Shown: positions 26,916-37,170, counted from the first letter of the stretch. The stretch: 64,000 bases of DNA from Maribacter luteus (GCF_009674825.1 NZ_WKJH01000002.1:248001-312000), one strand, 5' to 3'. The notes: generated from the sequence alone by a model not told the origin. Numbers and translations are program-made.

Positions 26916-29900
26916 ATGTTTTCTAAGAACTTCGAAAAATGGGACACCATACTCGGATGGGTAGTCTTCTTTATAGCACTTATAACCTATAGTATTACCG
27001 TAGAACCCACAAGTAGTTTTTGGGATGCCGGGGAATATATCGCAACTTCCGCAAAATTACAGGTTGGCCATCCCCCAGGAGCACCATTATTACAAATGAT
27101 CGGGGCGTTTTTCGCTATGTTCGCCCTTGAACCCGATCAAGTTGCCCGAATGGTCAATTATGTTTCCGGTGTAAGTAGCGCGTTTACCATTCTTTTTATG
27201 TTTTGGACAATTACCAATCTTACCAGAAAATTGATCGGTGAAAAAGAAATACTCTCCGATAGCAAATCGGTAGCGGTCCTTGGTAGCGGTTTGGTTGGTG
27301 CTTTAGCGTTCACATTTTCCGATAGTTTTTGGTTCAATGCCGTTGAAACCGAAGTTTATGCAAGTGCAAGTTTGATCATGTCATTGCTCCTTTGGCTTGG
27401 ACTCAAATGGACGGATAACCTGGACACACCACGTGGCAACCGTTGGCTGGTACTTATTTCCTTTGTTGTCGGCCTAACCTTCGGGGTTCAGTTCATGGGC
27501 TTTTTAGCCATCCCCTCCGTAGGTTTACTCTATTATTTCAAAAAATACAAAACCACCACTGTAAAAAATTTCCTTTTGGCCAATATCATGGTCATCGCGG
27601 TCCTAATGCTGGTTTATAAGTTTTCGCTGACCTACGTCCTGAAGTTATTCGGATGGGCAGAGGTCTTCTTTGTAAACAACATTGGATTACCCTTTAATTC
27701 CGGATCCTTGATCATGGGACTTATTTTCATCATCACTTTTTATGTTGGATTACGATATACACGCAAAAACGATTTTCGCAATGCGAATACCATCGTCCTT
27801 TGCATCATGTTCCTGTTCTTCGGTTTCTCTACATGGTTAATGCTCCCCATCAGGGCCAATGCCAATGTGGTGATCAATGAGAACAATCCCTCAGATGCAA
27901 GATCCTTATTGGCCTATTACAACAGGGAACAATACCCTGGTGTTGACAGTCCTGTTTACGGCGCGTATTATTCCGATATTTTCGCTCCTGCAGGTGAGGA
28001 AAAAGATGATAAGCCCAAGTACGAAAAAGATTATGAAAAAGGGAAATACGTAATCGTAAACTACTATAAAAATGCACTGCAAGACTCCAACGAAAAGCAT
28101 AAAGGTATTTTACCCCGAATGTGGAGCGGACAGCATGCCGAAAATTATATGAAGTATTTTGGGCCGTTGGATTTTAAGATGAAACAATCCAACGATGAAC
28201 TTAGACAAGCAGTAGCCCAAGTAAAGACCGGATATGCCAACGGGGATATAGATGCTGAACAATACATAAGCTTCCTAAAACGGTTCGATGACTATCTTGA
28301 AGTACAACCCCCGACCATTTGGGACAATGTAAAATACATGTTCGAGTTTCAATTCGGTTACATGTACTGGCGTTATTTCATGTGGAATTTCGTTGGCAAG
28401 AACAATGATATACAGGGTCGTTACGACGAAAACGGCAAGTGGTTATCGGGCATACCGATTATCGACAGCGCTTTTCATGGCAGTCAAGACAACCTACCAA
28501 GTGACATCAAGGACAATAAAGCACGTAACACCTATTTCTTTTTACCGCTTATTCTAGGAATCATCGGAATATTGTTCCAAGTCTCGAAAAACCCGAAACA
28601 GTTTTGGGTCTTGCTGGTTTTCTTTTTGTTCACGGGAATCGCCATACAGTTTTACACGAACCCGTATATATTCCAACCCCGGGAAAGGGATTATTCCTTA
28701 GTTGGCTCATTCTATGTTTTCGCCCTTTGGATAGGGCTTGGAGTATATGGCCTGTTCGATGAATTCAAGAAATGGGTGAACCCAACGGTTTTGGCACCTG
28801 TAATTACCGTACTATGCCTGTTGGCCGTACCTACGGTAATGGCCGTTCAAAATTGGGACGACCACGACCGATCTAACCGTTATACCGCCGAATCCTCTGC
28901 AAAAGCCTACCTCGACTCTTGTCAAAAAGATGCTGGGGCCTTGTTGTTCACTATCGGGGACAACGATACTTTCCCTCTCTGGTACGCACAGGAAATTGAA
29001 AATTACAGGACCGATGTGCGTATTGTTTGTACAAGTCTTTTTGAAACGGACTGGTATGTGGATCAAATGAAGCGTAAAGCATATACGAGCGACCCAATAC
29101 CTTCCCAAATCACCCACGACAAATACCGATGGGGATCTAGGGACGTTCTTTACTTCCAAAATGTTGACCCATTGTTCAACAGGGAAGTTTCAAAGAGTCG
29201 CTGGAACATTAAAGATTTTATTGATTGGATAGATAGCGACAAACCCCAGACCAAGTTCAAGTTTTTCTTGGAACAACAAGATGTTGATGTAGATGAATAT
29301 CCCGAGAATACGCAAAATCTGGTATACTATCCTACCCAAAAAATACGCATCCCAGTTAATAAAACGAATGTTTTGGAGAGCGGATTGGTAAAAGTGAAGG
29401 ATTCTGCGCAAATCGTGGATTACATAGACATTGACCTTCCAAGTGCCATTACCAAGAAAAGTATGATGATGCTCGATATTGTGGCCAACAACGATTGGAA
29501 ACGGCCTTTGTACTTCTCAGGAGGAAGCTTTGATGATGCCGAATTCATCTGGATGAAAGATTATCTTCAATTAGACGGAATGGCCTATAAATTGGTCCCT
29601 ATAAAAACAGAACGAAGTAATTCCTTTGATATGGGCCGGATAGATTCCGAACTCATGTACAACATCGTTACCAACTGGGAATGGGGCAACTCGGGCAGCC
29701 CGGATATCTATCACGATCCACAGACAAGGGTCCAAGGCATTTCTTACCGAAGTAACCTTGCCCGATTAATGGAGAAATTGATTCAAGAAAACAAGGTTGA
29801 CAAGGCCAAGGAAATCATTGACCTCGCCATGGAGAAGATGCCCGTTGCATACTTCAGTTACTACCATTTTGTACTTCCTTTCATAGATGGCTATTACAAG

Positions 29901-30239
29901 GTGGGCGAAACCAACAAGGCCCACGAAATTTATGAAACCCTGAAAAACATATACCAAGAGCGCTTGGAGTATTATGAAGGAATACCTTTAGACCAGCAAT
30001 ACAAAAAAATCGATGACATTATATCCGATATGGAATCGTATCGTAGGTTGATAGATGTACTTATTGAGAACAATGACAGGCAGATGGCAGAAAAGGAAAC
30101 CATCATTTTCAATGAATATATTGACAAGTTCAGTCATTTTTATCAAGATGAGATGCTGGAAGAGGATGAACCCCTCATGCAGGATAATCCGGACTTTAAG
30201 GATACCGTAGCTTTGGACACCGTTAAAACCAGCGAATAA
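26916..30239 (+). CDS. DUF2723 multi-pass membrane protein (glycosyltransferase-like)
   Basis: Large inner-membrane protein of 1107 residues, DUF2723 family, whose fold resembles GT-C protein O-mannosyltransferases (the vertebrate relative TMEM260 is an O-mannosyltransferase). The N-terminal part has about 8-10 helices (residues 15-320). An acidic residue pair sits in SSFWDAGEYIATS, the position where GT-C enzymes carry the catalytic aspartate/glutamate after TM1. A further helix group lies at about 545-650, and a soluble domain of about 450 residues ends in a TPR-like helical region (~950-1060). The role is inferred to be lipid-linked sugar transfer onto exported proteins. It is monocistronic with a terminator downstream. 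Confidence 0.82.
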   Translation: MFSKNFEKWDTILGWVVFFIALITYSITVEPTSSFWDAGEYIATSAKLQVGHPPGAPLLQMIGAFFAMFALEPDQVARMVNYVSGVSSAFTILFMFWTITNLTRKLIGEKEILSDSKSVAVLGSGLVGALAFTFSDSFWFNAVETEVYASASLIMSLLLWLGLKWTDNLDTPRGNRWLVLISFVVGLTFGVQFMGFLAIPSVGLLYYFKKYKTTTVKNFLLANIMVIAVLMLVYKFSLTYVLKLFGWAEVFFVNNIGLPFNSGSLIMGLIFIITFYVGLRYTRKNDFRNANTIVLCIMFLFFGFSTWLMLPIRANANVVINENNPSDARSLLAYYNREQYPGVDSPVYGAYYSDIFAPAGEEKDDKPKYEKDYEKGKYVIVNYYKNALQDSNEKHKGILPRMWSGQHAENYMKYFGPLDFKMKQSNDELRQAVAQVKTGYANGDIDAEQYISFLKRFDDYLEVQPPTIWDNVKYMFEFQFGYMYWRYFMWNFVGKNNDIQGRYDENGKWLSGIPIIDSAFHGSQDNLPSDIKDNKARNTYFFLPLILGIIGILFQVSKNPKQFWVLLVFFLFTGIAIQFYTNPYIFQPRERDYSLVGSFYVFALWIGLGVYGLFDEFKKWVNPTVLAPVITVLCLLAVPTVMAVQNWDDHDRSNRYTAESSAKAYLDSCQKDAGALLFTIGDNDTFPLWYAQEIENYRTDVRIVCTSLFETDWYVDQMKRKAYTSDPIPSQITHDKYRWGSRDVLYFQNVDPLFNREVSKSRWNIKDFIDWIDSDKPQTKFKFFLEQQDVDVDEYPENTQNLVYYPTQKIRIPVNKTNVLESGLVKVKDSAQIVDYIDIDLPSAITKKSMMMLDIVANNDWKRPLYFSGGSFDDAEFIWMKDYLQLDGMAYKLVPIKTERSNSFDMGRIDSELMYNIVTNWEWGNSGSPDIYHDPQTRVQGISYRSNLARLMEKLIQENKVDKAKEIIDLAMEKMPVAYFSYYHFVLPFIDGYYKVGETNKAHEIYETLKNIYQERLEYYEGIPLDQQYKKIDDIISDMESYRRLIDVLIENNDRQMAEKETIIFNEYIDKFSHFYQDEMLEEDEPLMQDNPDFKDTVALDTVKTSE

Positions 30240-30290
30240 AAGCAGGTCAAAATTGGTTTAACATCCTGTGTTTAGACCATAACCAATAAA

Positions 30291-30327
30291 AAAAACACCT
30301 ATCTACAAAATATAGATAGGTGTTTTT
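30291..30327. terminator. Bidirectional terminator between the DUF2723 gene and the thioredoxin-fold gene
   Basis: The arms AAAAACACCTATCTA and TAGATAGGTGTTTTT (15 bp) enclose a 7-base loop, flanked by A-rich and T-rich sequence so that both convergent transcripts end here. Confidence 0.88.
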
Positions 30328-30376
30328 ATTTTAAATAAGTTATTCAAAAGGGCCGTATTACCCAAATAACAAAGTA

Positions 30377-30673
30377 TTAAACGTATTCATTTAGGATACC
30401 GATAAGTGTATTGGCATCTTGCTCCCCACTTTGGCGCCAAACCATCTCCCCTTTTTTGTATATAATTAGGGTCGGCAATCCTTTTACACGTAATGCCTGG
30501 GACAATTCCTTGTTCTTATCCACATCTATCTTAATGACCTTACCTTTATCCCCCAGAGCGGCCGCAACATCCCTAAGTACGGCATGCATTGCAGTTGATT
30601 GCTCGTTCCATTCGGCATAAAAATCCAATAAAACTGGAACAGGTAAATCTATGAGTTCACCAAACTTCGACAT
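30377..30673 (-). CDS. Thioredoxin-fold protein lacking the CxxC active site
   Basis: A 98-residue single-domain protein with an otherwise clear thioredoxin fold: LLDFYAEW, KIDVDKN and the cis-proline segment VKGLPTLIIYKKGE (P67) are all present. At the active site, where WCGPC is expected, the sequence is W22-N-E-Q-S26, so both redox cysteines are replaced. It therefore cannot act as a dithiol-disulfide oxidoreductase and more likely has a binding or chaperone role (inference). There is no signal peptide, so it is cytoplasmic. A -7-like TACATTTG lies on the minus strand at 30704-30697. Confidence 0.85.
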   Translation of the reverse strand: MSKFGELIDLPVPVLLDFYAEWNEQSTAMHAVLRDVAAALGDKGKVIKIDVDKNKELSQALRVKGLPTLIIYKKGEMVWRQSGEQDANTLIGILNEYV

Positions 30674-30765
30674 ATATAGTTGTTTCGGTTACAAATCAAA
30701 TGTAAGAAAAAATGTTAAAACACCAGTTTCTGCCACCTAATTGTAGTCAAAGTTTGCCGTTAAAA

Positions 30766-31995
30766 TCATGTTAACGACTTTTTCTTTAGGGTAATAACCG
30801 ATATTTCTGGCCAAATACCCACCCTGCCAGGGTAACCTAAAAAGCCGAATCCACGGTTCACGTTTATGAACTGACCCATTTCCTCATAAATACCGGCCCA
30901 ATATTTATAGCGCCATTTTATTGGGCTCCATTTTACCCATCCCGGTATTTCTATCCCGAACTGCATACCATGGGTATGACCACTTAAGGTAAGATGATAG
31001 TGGTAATCATCGCTAATCACGACATCTTCCCAATGGGATGGATCATGACTCATCAATATCTTAAAGTCATCCTTGGCTATCGCTTCGGCCGCTTTGGACA
31101 AGTCCCCGGCTTTCTTGAATCCTCCACGACCCCAATTCTCAACACCGACCAATGCGATCTTATCATCCCCTTTACTCAAATACCTGCTTTCGTTCAATAA
31201 AAGATCAAAACCGATCTCGCGCTGTAGTACTTTAAGGTCCTCTAGGTTCTTACTTTTCAATTCCGGTGTTTCCCAATCTACATAATCACCGTAATCATGA
31301 TTGCCCAAGATGGAAAACTTCCCATCCTTTGCTTCCAACCGCGCAAAGGTCTCTTTCCAAGGCTCCATCTCTTCGGCCTTGTTGTTCACCATATCCCCCG
31401 TAAACAAAATAACATTACTTTGCTGCTTATTTATAAGATCAATTGCGTATTCTATTTTTTTTCGATTATCAAAACTACCGCTATGCACATCGGAAATCTG
31501 TGTTATCTGAAAACCATCGAAGGCATCGGGAAGATCATCAAACTCCATCTTATATTTCAAAACCTGGAAATTATATTTCCCCCTGTACATACCATAAAGC
31601 AATGCCCCAAAAGGAATAGCGGCGATCCCCATTGCGATCATACTCAAAAACCTTCTTCGCTCGGGAAAAGTCAGTTCTTTATTCCCACCGAACAGTTTAT
31701 GATACACACTTGTTAAAAAACGGAACAAATCTTCAGAGAAAAGAAAAATGACCGTAATAAGATTAAAAACGATAATGGTAAGTAAAAATCCAAACGCATA
31801 ACTCTTGGGTCTGCTCAAGACCCTTCCGGCATCTTCACCCCAAGTAAAATGATATATAAAATTCAAAAGCACGATCAGCGAAATACCCATATAGGTAAAG
31901 TAGACCCACGGGAACCGTGTTACCGTCCTAAGTGCCTGCAAAGCATAGAAACCAAGTGCGGTGTAAAGTGCCACAAAAATTATCCAACGTAACAT
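30766..31995 (-). CDS. Membrane-anchored metallophosphoesterase
   Basis: Calcineurin-like phosphoesterase of 409 residues. Residues 1-150 contain about four transmembrane helices. The catalytic domain (about 165-405) shows the metal-ligand blocks ISDVHSGS, TGDMVNN, LGNHDYGDY, a histidine in LMSHDPSHW and GHTHGMQ. Members of this membrane-bound subgroup include YkuE-like lipid or nucleotide phosphoesterases, and the substrate here cannot be told. On the minus strand TAACTTTG at 32017-32010 may be its -7 box, giving a short leader. Confidence 0.85.
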   Translation of the reverse strand: MLRWIIFVALYTALGFYALQALRTVTRFPWVYFTYMGISLIVLLNFIYHFTWGEDAGRVLSRPKSYAFGFLLTIIVFNLITVIFLFSEDLFRFLTSVYHKLFGGNKELTFPERRRFLSMIAMGIAAIPFGALLYGMYRGKYNFQVLKYKMEFDDLPDAFDGFQITQISDVHSGSFDNRKKIEYAIDLINKQQSNVILFTGDMVNNKAEEMEPWKETFARLEAKDGKFSILGNHDYGDYVDWETPELKSKNLEDLKVLQREIGFDLLLNESRYLSKGDDKIALVGVENWGRGGFKKAGDLSKAAEAIAKDDFKILMSHDPSHWEDVVISDDYHYHLTLSGHTHGMQFGIEIPGWVKWSPIKWRYKYWAGIYEEMGQFINVNRGFGFLGYPGRVGIWPEISVITLKKKSLT

Positions 31996-32052
31996 AATCC
32001 TATTTTTTACAAAGTTATTTCTAATGTGAACGCTATTCGCATCCTTTACAGT

Positions 32053-32775
32053 TTATTTAACTTCTTTTATTACTTTTTGAACAACCTCGACATTGGAAAC
32101 AAAAACACCCTTGTCCTTTAAAAAAGAAGGCGAATTCATAGATACCTTTGGGGCATTCAACAATCGGGTTTCAAACAATGACCCTGACAAATGAACCACT
32201 TTAAAGCCATTTTTCTTGAATTCCCGCACATTACCGGCATTCACCCCACTACCGGGCATTATTAAACATGTAGAAGCTTCATGCTGAAGCCGAGTCAATA
32301 AATTGATCCCTTCCAAAGCCGACTTTTCTTGCCCTGAAGACAGAATATAATCAACCCCTAAACCCTCCAACTGCTTCATGGTGCCCATTGGATCAACGAC
32401 CCAATCAAATGCCCGGTGAAAAGTAAATTTCAAATCCCCGGACAAGTCGACCAACATCTTGGTCTTTTCCAAATCCAAAGTGAAATTCGTTTGCAGAACC
32501 CCTGAAACGATTCCGTCGAAACCCATATCAGCACACAGTTCAATATTCCGTTTCATGATTTTAAACTCATCTTCGGTAAATGAAAAATCACCACTTCGTG
32601 GCCTAATTAGCACATGAACGGGAATGTCCACATTTTCTTTTACAGCTTTTAACAATCCATAAGAAGGGGTAATTCCCCCAACGGCCAACTCTGAACAGAG
32701 TTCAATCCTATCGGCTCCGGCCTTTTGTGCATTCATTGCAGATTCCAAGGAATTGGCACAGACTTCTACTAACAT
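32053..32775 (-). CDS. cutC: CutC family protein
   Basis: TIM-barrel protein of the CutC family, historically called copper homeostasis protein; its true activity is not settled. The 240 residues begin with the family signature MLVEVCANSLESAMNAQKAG, followed by DRIELCSELAVGGITPS. The segments HVLIRPRSGDF, FTFHRAFDW, ILSSGQEKSALEG and IMPGSGVNAGNV follow in order, as in E. coli CutC. It is divergent from the asparaginase-like gene with only 41 bases between, suggesting a shared regulatory region. Confidence 0.93.
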   Translation of the reverse strand: MLVEVCANSLESAMNAQKAGADRIELCSELAVGGITPSYGLLKAVKENVDIPVHVLIRPRSGDFSFTEDEFKIMKRNIELCADMGFDGIVSGVLQTNFTLDLEKTKMLVDLSGDLKFTFHRAFDWVVDPMGTMKQLEGLGVDYILSSGQEKSALEGINLLTRLQHEASTCLIMPGSGVNAGNVREFKKNGFKVVHLSGSLFETRLLNAPKVSMNSPSFLKDKGVFVSNVEVVQKVIKEVK

Positions 32776-32816
32776 ATTGTTATATTTAACTCCCTAAAAT
32801 TAAGTAACGCATACAG

Positions 32817-33812
32817 ATGAAACGAAGAAAATTCCTTAAAAATTCAACTAAGATCACCGCCGGATTGGTTTCGGCCCCTTTATTGGCCTCATACCCAGAC
32901 ACCAGAAAAATTGAAACAAAGATCAATGACCACACCGTAGAAACCAAACCCATTGCCATTTGCACATGGAATTTTCAAAACGCCACAGCCAAAGCCTGGG
33001 AAGTCTTGAAAAATGGAGGAAGTGCTTTGGATGCCGTTGAGCAAGGTGTTATGGTTGAGGAAGCCAACGAAAACAACCAAACGGTAGGTAAAGGAGGTCG
33101 TCCGGACAGAAATGGAAATGTAACCTTGGATGCATGCATCATGGACAAAGATGGACATTGTGGGGCCGTATTGGCCATGCAGAACATAGCCCACCCAGTT
33201 TCCGTGGCGCGCAAGGTAATGGAAGATACGCCCCATGTTATGCTTGCCGGTAAAGGAGCCGAACAATTCGCTTATGAAAAAGGGTTCGAGAAAGTGAACC
33301 TACTTACCGAAAAATCAAAACAAGAATGGCTCGAATGGAAAAAAACATCAAAGTACAAGCCTATCATCAATATTGAAAACCACGATACCATTGGCATGTT
33401 GGCCATTGATAAAAACGGTGATATTTCCGGAGCCTGTACCACAAGCGGTATGGCCTATAAATATGCCGGTCGTGTTGGGGATTCACCCATTATAGGTGCC
33501 GGACTTTTCGTTGATAACGAAGTCGGTGGGGCCACTGCAACCGGTGTTGGTGAAGAGGTTGTACGTACCGTGGGCAGCTTTTTGATCGTAGAATTAATGC
33601 GCCAAGGAAAATCGCCCCAAGAAGCCTGTGAGGAAGGTGTAAAACGTATCATGGCCAAAAACAAGGACAATACAGATTTTCAAATAGGTTTTATCGCTAT
33701 GAACAAAAAAGGGGATACCGGTAGTTTTTGCATACATCCAGGGTTTACCTATCGTCAATATTCCAATGAAGGACATGTAAACAACCCTTCAGATTCTTTT
33801 ATAAAACGATAA
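32817..33812 (+). CDS. N4-(beta-N-acetylglucosaminyl)-L-asparaginase, exported
   Basis: Ntn-hydrolase of the glycosylasparaginase family; cleaves the GlcNAc-Asn bond of N-linked glycopeptides after autoproteolytic activation. The N-terminus MKRRKFLKNSTKITAGLVSA is Tat-like, so export is likely. The proposed nucleophile is T191 in NHDTIGMLA, where the precursor would be split into alpha and beta chains. The substrate pocket GRVGDSPIIGAGL (about 218-230) and the later GGATATGVGEE are conserved. The 331 residues are full length. It precedes the DUF3291 gene by 12 bases and is probably co-transcribed with it. Confidence 0.92.
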   Translation: MKRRKFLKNSTKITAGLVSAPLLASYPDTRKIETKINDHTVETKPIAICTWNFQNATAKAWEVLKNGGSALDAVEQGVMVEEANENNQTVGKGGRPDRNGNVTLDACIMDKDGHCGAVLAMQNIAHPVSVARKVMEDTPHVMLAGKGAEQFAYEKGFEKVNLLTEKSKQEWLEWKKTSKYKPIINIENHDTIGMLAIDKNGDISGACTTSGMAYKYAGRVGDSPIIGAGLFVDNEVGGATATGVGEEVVRTVGSFLIVELMRQGKSPQEACEEGVKRIMAKNKDNTDFQIGFIAMNKKGDTGSFCIHPGFTYRQYSNEGHVNNPSDSFIKR

Positions 33813-33824
33813 TGGTATAAGTCT

Positions 33825-34268
33825 ATGCATTTAGCACAAGTAAATATCGCGAAAATGAAACCCCCGATCGATAGTCCGATCATGGCCGACTTTGTAAATA
33901 ATCTTGACAGCATCAATGCCATTGCGGATAAAAGCAAAGGTTTTGTTTGGAGGCTTAAGGATGAAGAGGACAATGCAACGGCCATTAAGATTTTCGATAA
34001 TGACTATCTTATCATCAATATGTCCGTTTGGGAAAATGCCACATCACTCAAAGAATATGTATACAATTCCATGCATGTAGAAGTGTTGAAACGCAAAAAG
34101 GAGTGGTTCGATAAAATGGAAGATATGCATATGGCGCTTTGGTATGTGAAAGAAGGTATTTTCCCTACTCCATCGGAAGCAAAGGAAAGATTGGAATATC
34201 TGCAGACCAATGGAGAGACCCCATATGCCTTCTCATTTAAGAGCAAGTTCAAACCAGAGGATTTATAG
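33825..34268 (+). CDS. DUF3291 protein
   Basis: A 147-residue cytoplasmic protein of the DUF3291 family, a dimeric alpha/beta-barrel fold with sequence features such as MHLAQVNIAKMK, GFVWRLKDEE and LIINMSVWENATSLKEYVYNS. The family is uncharacterised; the fold resembles heme- or antibiotic-monooxygenase-like proteins, but no function should be assigned. It starts 12 bases after the glycosylasparaginase gene and ends 73 bases before polA. Confidence 0.8.
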   Translation: MHLAQVNIAKMKPPIDSPIMADFVNNLDSINAIADKSKGFVWRLKDEEDNATAIKIFDNDYLIINMSVWENATSLKEYVYNSMHVEVLKRKKEWFDKMEDMHMALWYVKEGIFPTPSEAKERLEYLQTNGETPYAFSFKSKFKPEDL

Positions 34269-34341
34269 AATCAATAACCCCAGTAACAACATTACTGAAA
34301 ATTATAATCTTCGTAGATTTACGAAAATTAAAAAACCTAAA

Positions 34342-37170
34342 ATGGCCGAGCAAAAACGACTTTTTTTATTAGATGCCTTCGCTTTGATTTTCCGTGGGTA
34401 TTATGCACTTATAAAAAACCCAAGAATAAATTCCAAAGGCATGGACACTTCTGCCATTATGGGGTTCACCAATTCCCTATTCGATGTCATCAGACGTGAA
34501 AAACCAGACCATATAGCCGTATGTTTTGATAAAGGAGGCAGCGTGGAACGTACTGAAATGTTCCCTGACTATAAAGCCAACCGTCTCGAAACCCCAGATG
34601 CGATAAAAATAGCTGTCCCTTACATTCAACAAATCCTGGAGGCCATGCATATCCCGGTAGTGGTTCAAGAAGGATGGGAAGCCGATGATATCATCGGCAC
34701 TTTGGCCAAGCAAGCAGAAAAAGAAGAGTACAAAGTATATATGGTAACGCCGGACAAGGATTTTGGACAATTGGTTTCCGAGAATATTTTCATGTACCGC
34801 CCCGCCCGTATGGGTAACGGCATCGAGATTTGGGGAATACCAGAAATACAAAAGCGCTTTGGGGTAGAACACCCTGAACAAGTGATCGATTATTTGGGCA
34901 TGATGGGCGATGCCAGTGATAATATTCCAGGTCTTCCGGGTGTAGGTGATAAAACGGCAAAAAAATTCATCAATGAATTTGGTTCGTTGGAAGGGCTCCT
35001 TGCCAACACAGACAAGCTTAAAGGCAAAATGAAAGAGAAGGTCATTGAGAATGCGGAACTCGGATTACTCTCAAAAAAATTGGCAACGATCTGTACTACC
35101 GTAGATGTAAAATTCGATGCAAAGGACTATGAAATGTCCGAGCCTAATAATGAAAAAGTACAGGAAATCTTTGATGAGCTCGAATTTAGACGACTCAAAG
35201 ACCAATTTGCCAAAATATTCAACACAAATACTGCCGATACAAATTCGGAGGACTCTCCAACTCCTAAAAAAACAGCAACAAGTGCGGGTGAGGGTCAGTT
35301 TTCCTTATTCGGAAACGATGGTGACTCACCAGCGACTATTACAGAAAGTTCGGGCAGAAAAACGATAAAGGATGTTGCGCATGTTTACCAGAGCATCAAC
35401 AGCCCTATGGCCATGAAACTCTTCATGCAAAACCTAATGAAACAGCCTTCCGTCTGCTTTGACACGGAAACGACCGGACTTAATCCGTTGACAGCTGAAT
35501 TGGTGGGAATCGCATTTTCATGGGAAGCCGGAAAAGGGTTTTACGTACCGTTTGCCGAAAATAAAGACGAAGCTCAAGAGGTTATCGAAACCTTGCGGCC
35601 GTTTTTTGCATCAGAGGAAATAGAGAAAATTGGACAGAACCTGAAATACGACATCAAAGTATTACATAAGTACAATGTTCAAGTCAAAGGCAAATGTTTT
35701 GACACCATGTTGGCCCATTACCTTATAAATCCCGATATGCGCCATAATATGGATGTTTTATCGGAAACCTATTTAAATTATACCCCCGTTTCCATAACCG
35801 AACTCATTGGCAAAAAAGGAAAGAACCAATTGAGTATGCGAGACGTGCCTTTGGAACAACAGACCGAATATGCCGTTGAGGATGCCGATATTACGTTCCA
35901 GTTGGCGCAACATTTTAGACCTGAATTGGCCGAAGCCAAAACCGAAGAACTTTTTAACACCATCGAAATCCCTTTATTGCATGTGCTCGCCGACATGGAA
36001 TTGGAAGGCATTAATCTGGATAAGGAATTTTTACACTCACTTTCCAAAGACCTTGACAAGGACATCTTGGACCTTCAAGAAAAAATCTATAAAGAAGCCG
36101 ATCAGGAATTCAACATTGCATCCCCAAAACAATTGGGTGAAATCCTTTTTGACAAATTGAAGCTGGTGGACAAACCCAAAAAGACCAAAACCGGACAATA
36201 TTCCACCGCAGAGGATGTACTTTCTTATTTGGCCAAAGACCATGAGATCGTGCAATGCGTATTGGACTATCGCGGACTTTCAAAATTAAAGAGTACGTAT
36301 ATCGATGCCTTGCCAGAACAGATTGAACCTTCAACCGGAAGGGTACACACCGATTACATGCAAACGGTCGCTGCCACAGGTCGTTTGAGCAGTAACAATC
36401 CGAACCTGCAGAACATTCCTATACGAACGGAGCGCGGGCGTCAAGTACGTAAAGCTTTTGTACCAAGGGATGAAAATTACATCTTGTTGGCAGCGGATTA
36501 TTCACAGATAGAATTACGCATAATCGCGGCTTTAAGCAACGAGACCACCATGATCGAGGCATTTAAGAACGGTGAGGACATACACGCCTCCACAGCTTCG
36601 AAAGTCTTCAATGTTCCCTTGGCCGAGGTAACCCGAGAACAACGTAGTAATGCCAAAACCGTGAATTTCGGGATTATCTATGGAGTATCGGCATTTGGAC
36701 TAAGCAATCAAACCGATCTTTCACGCTCTGAAGCCAAGGAATTGATAGAAACTTATTACAAGACCTATCCTAAATTACGAAGTTATATTAGTGAGCAAGT
36801 AGATTTTGCCCGCGATAATGGTTATGTACAGACCGTTTTGGGCAGACGCAGGTATTTAAAAGACATCAATGGCAGTAATGCCATAGTTAGAGGAGCCGCA
36901 GAACGGAATGCCGTAAACGCCCCCATTCAAGGGAGTGCCGCGGACATCATCAAAATCGCGATGATCAACATCCACAAAAAACTTGGGGAAGGCAATTACA
37001 AATCCAAAATGCTTTTACAAGTACATGATGAATTGGTTTTTGATGTATACAAACCCGAATTGGAAGCGTTACAGGCCATGATCAAATCGGAAATGGAAAA
37101 TGCTTATGAACTTGCCGTTCCCTTGGATGTAGACTTGGGCATTGGCCAAAATTGGCTCGAGGCACATTAA
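34342..37170 (+). CDS. polA: DNA polymerase I
   Basis: Repair and Okazaki-fragment-processing polymerase with three active domains. The start is at 34342 (MAEQKRLFLLDAFAL, 942 residues); the frame extends upstream to 34210, but that part overlaps the DUF3291 gene and is unrelated. Residues 1-290 are the 5' nuclease (DAFALIFRGYYAL, EADDIIG). The 3'-5' exonuclease is intact, with DTETTGL near residue 374, LKYDIKVL and YAVEDADIT. The polymerase has motif A ADYSQIELR near 717, motif B RSNAKTVNFGIIYGV near 766 and motif C QVHDELVF near 892. Unlike Taq-type enzymes, the proofreading acidic residues are kept. Confidence 0.97.
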   Translation: MAEQKRLFLLDAFALIFRGYYALIKNPRINSKGMDTSAIMGFTNSLFDVIRREKPDHIAVCFDKGGSVERTEMFPDYKANRLETPDAIKIAVPYIQQILEAMHIPVVVQEGWEADDIIGTLAKQAEKEEYKVYMVTPDKDFGQLVSENIFMYRPARMGNGIEIWGIPEIQKRFGVEHPEQVIDYLGMMGDASDNIPGLPGVGDKTAKKFINEFGSLEGLLANTDKLKGKMKEKVIENAELGLLSKKLATICTTVDVKFDAKDYEMSEPNNEKVQEIFDELEFRRLKDQFAKIFNTNTADTNSEDSPTPKKTATSAGEGQFSLFGNDGDSPATITESSGRKTIKDVAHVYQSINSPMAMKLFMQNLMKQPSVCFDTETTGLNPLTAELVGIAFSWEAGKGFYVPFAENKDEAQEVIETLRPFFASEEIEKIGQNLKYDIKVLHKYNVQVKGKCFDTMLAHYLINPDMRHNMDVLSETYLNYTPVSITELIGKKGKNQLSMRDVPLEQQTEYAVEDADITFQLAQHFRPELAEAKTEELFNTIEIPLLHVLADMELEGINLDKEFLHSLSKDLDKDILDLQEKIYKEADQEFNIASPKQLGEILFDKLKLVDKPKKTKTGQYSTAEDVLSYLAKDHEIVQCVLDYRGLSKLKSTYIDALPEQIEPSTGRVHTDYMQTVAATGRLSSNNPNLQNIPIRTERGRQVRKAFVPRDENYILLAADYSQIELRIIAALSNETTMIEAFKNGEDIHASTASKVFNVPLAEVTREQRSNAKTVNFGIIYGVSAFGLSNQTDLSRSEAKELIETYYKTYPKLRSYISEQVDFARDNGYVQTVLGRRRYLKDINGSNAIVRGAAERNAVNAPIQGSAADIIKIAMINIHKKLGEGNYKSKMLLQVHDELVFDVYKPELEALQAMIKSEMENAYELAVPLDVDLGIGQNWLEAH

